Assembly: GCA_903874585.1 (NCBI GenBank)
Contig: CAIQSY010000101.1
Location: 1 to 21,373, forward strand
Length of the DNA: 21,373 nt
Source of the DNA: an uncultured Chlorobiaceae bacterium
Lineage (GTDB): Bacteria > Bacteroidota > Chlorobiia > Chlorobiales > Chlorobiaceae
Reading direction: 5' to 3'
Shown here piece by piece: positions 1 through 5,407 of this stretch. The first letter of the stretch is position 1. Every line of letters begins with the position of its first letter. Made by a program: the position numbers and the translations under genes. The notes under the pieces are model-generated. The model had not been told where the DNA came from and made no database searches. It saw only the letters and a program-made list of their open reading frames with translations.

Positions 1-1
1 C

Positions 2-370
2 AACAGTAAGAACGTAGCCAACGCTAATCTTGTAACGGTGAACAGCGTTTCATTAGCTGATGGTGTCAACGGCTTAGCAAGCAACTACAGCTTGGCAAGT
101 GGTCAAACAGCGACAGCCCACATTACGGCAAAAGCGTTGACGGCGAGTGTAACAGCGCCGAACAAGGTGTACGATGGAAGTGTCACAGCGACGCCAACGC
201 TGACAATAACGGACGGCTTGGTGAGTGGCGAAACGGTGACAGCGACGGGCACAGCGACGTTCAACAACAAGAACGTCATCGAAGCAACCACGGTAACGGT
301 TACCGGCGTCACGTTGCATGATGGCGCGAATGGTCTTGCCAGCAACTACAGCCTGGGCGTAGGTCAAACC
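2..370 (+). repeat. 261-bp (87-residue) YDG-type protein repeats, one partial and one full copy
   Basis: The encoded block starting NSKNV at nt 2 recurs as NNKNV at nt 263, and NGLASNYSL recurs with the same 261-nt offset, so the period is 87 residues. The copies are similar but not identical in DNA. The array certainly continues to the left of the window. The DNA here is rich in gcg/acg codons, unlike the AT-richer coding sequence that starts at about nt 396. Confidence 0.8.
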
Positions 371-2242
371 GTAGCGTCAAGCATCACACCTGTGGAATTG
401 CAGATTAGTGCTAAAGATTTGTCATTAGATTATTCTGGTATGCCTTTTTCTGGAGGAAATGGAGTTGTTTATGATGGATTTATCAATGGTGAATCTGTTG
501 AAGTACTTCAGGGTGCATTGGATTATAGTGGTTCAAGTCAAGGAGCTATCAAATCTGGTACTTATACGATTACTCCTATAGGTCAAACTGGAGATAATTA
601 TGTTATCACAGTGATTGATGGAATTTTAACTATTACCTCAAAAACTTTAGTTCAGGAATTACCAGTAACTGTTCCAGATGCTTCAACTCTAATACAGAAC
701 AACAGTAATCCTGTGAGCGTTATAAACGATCCTGTAATAACTACTTCTCCTGTAACAATAGAGGCTCAACAAAGTGGTTCGAGTTTCGGAGGTGGTTTAA
801 TAGTGTTAAGCCTTGGTTATTCTGGTTCAAGTGTTTCCGGTGGCGTTAGCACTGGTACTGCAACAATTGTAGGTAATACAGGCACACTTGTTTTAGGTGG
901 CGACTTAGGCAGTGGAACAGTTACACTTGCAGGTGGTACTGGTATAGGATTAGCAAGTGGCACGGGTGCTGCAGGGTTATTTGGTGGTGGAACTGGTGCC
1001 GGTATCGGATTAGGTAATACAGGCACACTTGTTTTAGGTGGCGGCTTAGGCAGTGGAACAGGTACAATTGCAGGTGGTACTGGTATAGGATTAACAAGTG
1101 GCACGGGTGCTGCAGGGTTATTTGGTGGTGGAACTGGTGCCGGTATCGGATTCGGTAATACAGGCACACTTGTTTTAGGTGGCGGCTCAGGCCGTGGAAC
1201 TGGTACAATTGCAGGTGGTGGTAGTACAGGTTTAGGTGGAGGTTTTGGTAGTGGTACCGGTACCGGATTAACAAGTGGCACGGGTGCTCCCAGTGGCACA
1301 ATCGGTGGAGGCGTGAATGCTGGTGGTGGTACAACAGGTGGAGGCACGGGTGCTGTTGGGTTATTTGGTGGTGGAACTGGATTAACAAGTGGTACGGGCG
1401 TTGGAACGGGAGGTACTGCTGGTGGGTTATTTGTTGGTGGCACCGGTACTGGATTAACAAGTGGTGCTGGTGGTACAACAGGTGGAGGCACGGGTGCTGC
1501 TGGGTTATTTGGTATTGGAACTGGTACCGGTACCGGATTAACAAGTGGTGCTGGTGGTGGTACGACAGATACAGCTTTTGGTAATGCTTTAGTGGATAGA
1601 CTTGCTGCTGGTGAAGCTCCTGCTGCTGCTTTGCAGGCACTGTCTGCTGGCACAACAAGTGGAGGCACGGGTACTGCCGGTGGCACAACAGGTGGAGGTG
1701 CGGATGCTGGTGGTGGTACAACAGGTGGAGGCACGGGTGCTGCTGGGTTATTTGGTGGTGGAACTGGTACCGCTACTGGATTAACAAGTGCTGCTGGTGG
1801 TACAACAGGTGGAAGCACGGGTGCTGCTGGTGGTACAACAGGTGGAAGCGGAGAGAGCTCTGAAACCAGCTCGAATTCTCGGAATTATACGTCGGGTACT
1901 GATGCCGCTAGCGGTGGTATAACGGTCACGTTAGTTAGTCAATCAACAAGGCAGTCAAATGGTGTCGTTACAGTGTCGGTTGCACCTGAAATGTTAACCT
2001 CTGGCTCCGCATTTACTATTCAGCTTCCGACAGAGGTTAAAGGTAGTATTGCAATATCTCAGACTTCTGAGCGAGTTACGCTCGATAAAGGCGGAGAATT
2101 ACCGTCCTGGATACAGTATAATAGTACAACCAAAACCTTTGAGGTAAATCAAGCGCCTGAAGGTGGATTGCCACTCACAGTTCGAGTGAGTGTTGGTGAC
2201 GCAAACTGGTCGGTTATTATTTCAAAGAAAAAATCGGATTGA
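2..2242 (+). CDS. C-terminal part of giant repeat-rich surface/secreted protein (YDG/MBG repeats, Gly-rich tract)
   Basis: The reading frame is already open at the first complete codon of the window, so the gene starts upstream and only its last ~746 codons are seen. A GTG at 38 is merely an internal codon. From the left there is a partial then a full 87-residue repeat with NGLASNYSL and KVYDG motifs, typical of YDG repeats in large haemagglutinin-like adhesins. An MBG-like beta domain follows (about nt 390-645). Next comes a long Gly/Thr/Ala-rich low-complexity tract (about nt 770-1860), partly built of 47-residue tandem units containing TGTLVLGG and GAAGLFGGGTG. The last ~120 residues form a non-repetitive cap with LPSWIQYNSTTKTFEV, resembling the LPxWLxYdxxtxtFxG signature of cadherin/Ig-like (He_PIG-type) domains. 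No membrane anchor or LPXTG is visible. A cell-surface or secreted adhesin is inferred; the secretion route would be encoded at the unseen N-terminus. The gene ends just before a strong terminator. Confidence 0.8.
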   Translation, partial: NSKNVANANLVTVNSVSLADGVNGLASNYSLASGQTATAHITAKALTASVTAPNKVYDGSVTATPTLTITDGLVSGETVTATGTATFNNKNVIEATTVTVTGVTLHDGANGLASNYSLGVGQTVASSITPVELQISAKDLSLDYSGMPFSGGNGVVYDGFINGESVEVLQGALDYSGSSQGAIKSGTYTITPIGQTGDNYVITVIDGILTITSKTLVQELPVTVPDASTLIQNNSNPVSVINDPVITTSPVTIEAQQSGSSFGGGLIVLSLGYSGSSVSGGVSTGTATIVGNTGTLVLGGDLGSGTVTLAGGTGIGLASGTGAAGLFGGGTGAGIGLGNTGTLVLGGGLGSGTGTIAGGTGIGLTSGTGAAGLFGGGTGAGIGFGNTGTLVLGGGSGRGTGTIAGGGSTGLGGGFGSGTGTGLTSGTGAPSGTIGGGVNAGGGTTGGGTGAVGLFGGGTGLTSGTGVGTGGTAGGLFVGGTGTGLTSGAGGTTGGGTGAAGLFGIGTGTGTGLTSGAGGGTTDTAFGNALVDRLAAGEAPAAALQALSAGTTSGGTGTAGGTTGGGADAGGGTTGGGTGAAGLFGGGTGTATGLTSAAGGTTGGSTGAAGGTTGGSGESSETSSNSRNYTSGTDAASGGITVTLVSQSTRQSNGVVTVSVAPEMLTSGSAFTIQLPTEVKGSIAISQTSERVTLDKGGELPSWIQYNSTTKTFEVNQAPEGGLPLTVRVSVGDANWSVIISKKKSD
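871..1200 (+). repeat. 141-bp tandem repeats within the Gly-rich tract
   Basis: The string ggtaatacaggcacacttg starts at 872, 1013 and 1154, giving a period of exactly 141 nt (47 residues, beginning GNTGTLVLGG). Units 871-1011 and 1012-1152 are nearly identical. A third copy starts at 1153 and degenerates after about 1200 into shorter Gly-rich modules, including several aacaagtggcacgggtgct-like pieces that recur to about 1800. In-frame near-identical units point to recent expansion by slippage or recombination. Confidence 0.88.
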
Positions 2243-2267
2243 GAGATAAGCTGAACATGGATCCAAT

Positions 2268-2308
2268 GCATACGCGAGGCATAAAAAGCCAAGCGTATGC
2301 TTTTTTTT
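2268..2308 (+). terminator. Rho-independent terminator after the surface-protein gene
   Basis: The arms gcatacgc (2268-2275) and gcgtatgc (2293-2300) are perfectly complementary. An inner ggc/gcc stem (2278-2280 with 2288-2290) encloses a 7-nt loop, separated from the outer stem by a symmetrical 2x2 internal loop. A run of eight T follows at 2301-2308. It lies 25 nt after the stop codon of the repeat protein. Confidence 0.88.
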
Positions 2309-2351
2309 GGTTTCTGGAAGTTGGATACCTACAACAAGTTATACTTATTTT

Positions 2352-2465
2352 ATGGCATATTCGCCAAGAGAACACCGGTAGTACGAAAAGCCATTCAGGA
2401 ATCCTACCTCTCTGGCAGGGAGCTGGCTCGCAAATATGGCACTTCAAAAAGCAGCATAATTTCCA
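2352..2465 (+). pseudogene. Decayed helix-turn-helix (transposase N-terminus-like) fragment
   Basis: From an ATG at 2352 the frame reads MAYSPREHR and stops. After a frame change the adjacent sequence encodes VRKAIQESYLSGRELARKYG followed by TSKSSI, which looks like the helix-turn-helix start of transposase OrfA-type proteins (RelARKYGtSkstI pattern). No similarity continues beyond about 2465 and no terminal repeats are evident. I read it as a relic of an insertion element or a truncated DNA-binding gene. The resemblance is short and the call is tentative. Confidence 0.35.
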
Positions 2466-2606
2466 TTGTGTTCAGTGAAATGATTGCTTTGTGGAGTGAA
2501 CAAAGAATGGTAAATTGGCGCCAGATTGACGGGTAATTTTGAGTCAACACATACTCTCTCTGTTCAATCGAACTGCCGGATTTTGCCAACGTCCAACTTG
2601 ACGGAT
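2466..2606. other. Non-coding upstream region of the Nramp-like gene
   Basis: With the fragment above and the terminator, this forms a gene-poor gap between 2243 and 2606. No convincing promoter, operator or structured RNA was recognised in this part. The promoter of the cation-transport block presumably lies here because the terminator at 2268-2308 closes the upstream unit. A TTG at 2526 in frame with the transporter would add 27 residues with no transmembrane character; I do not favour it as the start. Confidence 0.4.
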
Positions 2607-3875
2607 ATGGATTTTTTCTCACTTCTTTACTACCGGTTTAAAAAAGTCTGGAAATCGGTTCGCCTCTACCTTGTTATTGCAGGTCCCGGCCTTGTGGTAA
2701 TGATTGCTGATAACGATGCTGGCGGCATTACGACGTATGCAGCTACAGGAGCAAAGTATGGTTATCACTTAATATGGTTTCTGCTTCTTCTCATTCCAGT
2801 GGCCTACTATGTGCAGGAGATGACGGTGAGGTTGGGTGCTGTAACCAAACGGGGGCATGCTGAGGCAATTTTTGAAAGCTTTGGTGCCTTCTGGGGATGG
2901 TTTTCACTGCTCGATCTCATGATTGTTGACTGGCTGACGCTGGTCACCGAGTTTGTGGGAATGACAGCGGCTCTGGGTATTTTCGGAGTTCCTGCATGGT
3001 TGACCGTGATTATCGTTGTTGTGCTTATGAGCATACTCGTGCTGAATGGACGGTACTGGACTTGGGAAAAGATTGCTCTTGGATTTTGCCTGCTGAATCT
3101 GATCTACATTCCTGCAGCATTTATGGTGAATCCCTCCATTGCTGACATTCTTGGACAAGGATTAATCCCCAATCTTCCCGGCGGTTTGACCAATGAGCTG
3201 TTTTTTCTGCTTATGGCCAATATTGGTACAACCATTGCGCCATGGATGCTCTTTTTCCAGCAAAGTTCTGTTGTGGACAAAGGATTGCTTGAAAAGGATA
3301 TAAAGATGGGCAAAGTTGATACCTTTATCGGCTCAATTATTACGGTAGCAATTGCGGTTTTTATTGTGATTGTTACCGGAACGCTTCTGAACGGTGCGCC
3401 CATTGATGATGCGGCCACCGCCGCAAAACTGTTGATGAAAACGAACCAGTATGTCGGTGCTTTCATGGCCATTGGCCTGTTTGATGCCGGACTGCTTGGA
3501 GCAATCTGTATATCGCTGGCAAGTTCATGGGCTTTTGGAGAGATCTTTGGCTGGGCGCACTCTCTCAACACAAAGGTGAAAGAGGCCCCCTGGTTTTATA
3601 TATCCTTTTTCATTACTCTTGCCACGGCTGGTGTTGTTCCTCTTATACCTGGTGCTCCGCTTGTGCTCATTACTCTTTTTGTTCAGGTTGTTGCGGTAAC
3701 GCTTCTGCCGGCAGCGCTTGTTTTCTTGATTCTGTTGCTCAACGATAAAAAGACAATGGGGGAGTATGCCAATACCCCTTTACAGAATATTGTCAGTACT
3801 ACCATTGTTGGCGCAATTATTATACTCTCGACGATGTACGGTGTCAGTGCACTTTTCCCCAATATTTTCCAGTAA
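2607..3875 (+). CDS. Nramp-superfamily divalent metal transporter (non-canonical site; Mg2+-type NRMT-like possible)
   Basis: An integral inner-membrane protein of 422 residues with about eleven hydrophobic spans, the usual Nramp size. Family identity comes from the first span, where GPGLVVMIADNDAGG aligns without gaps to the Nramp GPx...DPGN region, and from TM6, where NIGTTIAPWMLFFQQS aligns with the VGATVMPHNLYLHS-type motif. The conserved Asp is kept (Asp37), but DPGN has become DAGG (Gly40 for Asn) and the Met of MPH is Ala211. Loss of the TM6 Met is reported for the Mg2+-transporting NRMT branch, so substrate could be Mg2+ or Mn2+ rather than Fe2+; this is inference. The ATG at 2607 is chosen because the conserved domain begins ~20 residues later; an upstream TTG at 2526 is possible. 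It heads a tight cluster with a small membrane protein and an MgtE_N/CBS protein. Confidence 0.82.
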   Translation: MDFFSLLYYRFKKVWKSVRLYLVIAGPGLVVMIADNDAGGITTYAATGAKYGYHLIWFLLLLIPVAYYVQEMTVRLGAVTKRGHAEAIFESFGAFWGWFSLLDLMIVDWLTLVTEFVGMTAALGIFGVPAWLTVIIVVVLMSILVLNGRYWTWEKIALGFCLLNLIYIPAAFMVNPSIADILGQGLIPNLPGGLTNELFFLLMANIGTTIAPWMLFFQQSSVVDKGLLEKDIKMGKVDTFIGSIITVAIAVFIVIVTGTLLNGAPIDDAATAAKLLMKTNQYVGAFMAIGLFDAGLLGAICISLASSWAFGEIFGWAHSLNTKVKEAPWFYISFFITLATAGVVPLIPGAPLVLITLFVQVVAVTLLPAALVFLILLLNDKKTMGEYANTPLQNIVSTTIVGAIIILSTMYGVSALFPNIFQ

Positions 3876-3891
3876 TTGAGGTATCAGATCA

Positions 3892-4068
3892 ATGAGAGCG
3901 ATCAATCAGTTTTTGAGCAAGATCCGTGAGATCAACCAGCGCTATGCCAAACCAACGGTAGAAATGTCGCGAGGTGTTAAATTTTCTCTGGCGGTGCTTC
4001 GGATTTATCTCTTTCTGCTTGTTGTGTTGATGATCTACAAATTCATCACAGTTATCAAGGTTGTATAA
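3892..4068 (+). CDS. 58-residue single-span membrane protein, function unknown
   Basis: A small gene from ATG 3892 to TAA 4068, preceded by a GAGG site at 3878-3881 with suitable spacing, better than most ribosome sites in this window. The product begins MRAINQFLSKIREINQRY, a basic amphipathic segment. A hydrophobic stretch follows (about residues 31-56, including LRIYLFLLVVLMIYKF), ending in IKVV at the C-terminus. It has no signal-peptide cleavage site, so a cytoplasmic N-terminus with one membrane helix is likely. It sits 16 nt after the Nramp-like gene and 12 nt before the PRC/MgtE_N/CBS gene, so it is probably co-translated with both. I do not recognise a named family; a small subunit or regulator of the transporter is an inference from position only. 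Confidence 0.68.
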   Translation: MRAINQFLSKIREINQRYAKPTVEMSRGVKFSLAVLRIYLFLLVVLMIYKFITVIKVV

Positions 4069-4080
4069 ACGGGAATACCA

Positions 4081-5331
4081 ATGGTTACAGTAGTGGGTCG
4101 TGAATTTTTTCTGAGCGAGATTGTCGGGCGTCGCATCTATCTGAAGTCGAACTCTATTGGCAAACTGAAAGATCTTGTTATACAGGAGAATGCCGGTAAA
4201 ATTCCTGAAGTGACCCATTTGCTGGTTCAGCGCCCTTATGGCGATCCTCATCTGCTGATTCCCTGGGAGAACATTACCCTGATTTCTAACACAGAAATTG
4301 TTTCTGATATAACGAATGCAGAAGAGTATCTGCTTAACCCACTCGACAGTCACATTTTTCTCAAAGACTATATTCTCGACAAGAAAATTCTTGATATGGA
4401 TGGCCATGAGGTTGAAGTGGTCTATGATGTAAAAATTGTCTTTCAGAATGAAAAACTTTTTGTCAGCGAGGTTGATTTCAACCGCTTTCGCATTTTGCGG
4501 CGAATGGGATTGAAAAAGCTGGCGAACTATCTTGCTCGTCAAAAAGAGGACTCGAGTATCTCTTGGTTATATGTTCAGCCGCTGCCGGAAACCATCGGAA
4601 GTTTTGAGGGCAACGTCAAGCTCAATGTGCTCAAGGAAAATATCAACGACATTCATCCTGTCGATCTTGCCGACATTCTCGAAGAGCTTGAAGGCAATCA
4701 GCGCATAGCGGTGTTCAACGAGCTTGAGCCTGAGCTGGCCTCCGATACTCTTGAAGAAGTTGAGCCAAGGGTGCAGCGCGAGCTGATTCGGTCAATGGAA
4801 AAGGAGAAGGCCGCCGGATTGATTAACGACATGAGCCCTGCCCAGGTTGCCGGTATCCTTTCGGTATTGCCAGCCTCTGAAGCGGATGAGATTATCGAGT
4901 ACGTTGACAGCGAAAGCAAGCAGAAGGTGCAGCAGATCATCGACCAGACTGATGAAAACATCTTGCTCTACTCTACCCAGCAAGTGATTAAGCGCCCGGC
5001 CAATACGCTAGTCAAAGAGGTAATCGACAATTTTCGCGAAGTTGCCGGTGACATGGATGTCATTATGTACGTCTATGTTGTCGATGCCGACAATATTCTT
5101 CAAGGCGTCGTGGATATCAGGGAGTTGATAGCCGCAGAGCCCGAGCAGACACTTGGCGACATTATGACCGACAGTCTTATTACCCTCAATCCCGATGATT
5201 CCCTCCATGATGCGGTTGACATGTTTTTCCGCTACTCATTCCGGGCAATCCCGATCAGTGATGATCAGGATCACCTTCTCGGTGTTGTCTCCTGCCACGA
5301 TATCAAAGGCGTCAAACCGCGACTGGATTAG
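4081..5331 (+). CDS. Soluble PRC-barrel / MgtE_N / CBS-pair protein (MgtE sensor-like, no channel domain)
   Basis: A 416-residue cytoplasmic protein with no membrane spans. Residues ~1-75 form a PRC-barrel-like domain (LSEIVGRRIYLKSNSIGKL...). Residues ~90-150 look like a second, divergent barrel. Residues ~190-295 match the helical MgtE N domain: HPVDLADILEELEGNQRIAV, the ELEPELASDTLEEV repeat, and SPAQVAGILSVLPASEADEI. Residues ~300-416 are a CBS pair (DIMTDSLITLNPDDSLHDAV, then YSFRAIPISDDQDHLLGVVS). In MgtE channels the N and CBS domains bind Mg2+ and gate the pore; here the pore domain is absent, so the protein is not itself a transporter. Its place directly after an Nramp-like transporter and a small membrane protein suggests a divalent-cation sensor acting in trans (inference). 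Homologues are often annotated as MgtE-like, which overstates their function. Confidence 0.85.
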   Translation: MVTVVGREFFLSEIVGRRIYLKSNSIGKLKDLVIQENAGKIPEVTHLLVQRPYGDPHLLIPWENITLISNTEIVSDITNAEEYLLNPLDSHIFLKDYILDKKILDMDGHEVEVVYDVKIVFQNEKLFVSEVDFNRFRILRRMGLKKLANYLARQKEDSSISWLYVQPLPETIGSFEGNVKLNVLKENINDIHPVDLADILEELEGNQRIAVFNELEPELASDTLEEVEPRVQRELIRSMEKEKAAGLINDMSPAQVAGILSVLPASEADEIIEYVDSESKQKVQQIIDQTDENILLYSTQQVIKRPANTLVKEVIDNFREVAGDMDVIMYVYVVDADNILQGVVDIRELIAAEPEQTLGDIMTDSLITLNPDDSLHDAVDMFFRYSFRAIPISDDQDHLLGVVSCHDIKGVKPRLD

Positions 5332-5407
5332 ACGGTGCTGAAGCGCACGCGAAAGGCAGCATCAGAACTACTGACTATGGCTTTATCTCCGATGAACTGA
5401 GCAGATC

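Noticed and set aside
871..1300. CRISPR-like array
   Set aside because: Repeats are in-frame 141-bp coding units with no unique spacers; they belong to the surface protein.
817..1818. Long proline-rich frames on the minus strand opposite the Gly-rich tract
   Set aside because: They are the complement of glycine/threonine codons (ggt/acc); no ribosome site, purely compositional.
2526..2606. TTG-initiated 27-residue extension of the Nramp-like protein
   Set aside because: No ribosome site and no conserved character; the ATG at 2607 is more plausible, though not proven.
3889..4542. A 217-residue minus-strand frame overlapping the 58-aa gene and the PRC/MgtE_N gene
   Set aside because: It is antisense to two supported genes, has Asn/His-rich content and no recognisable domain.
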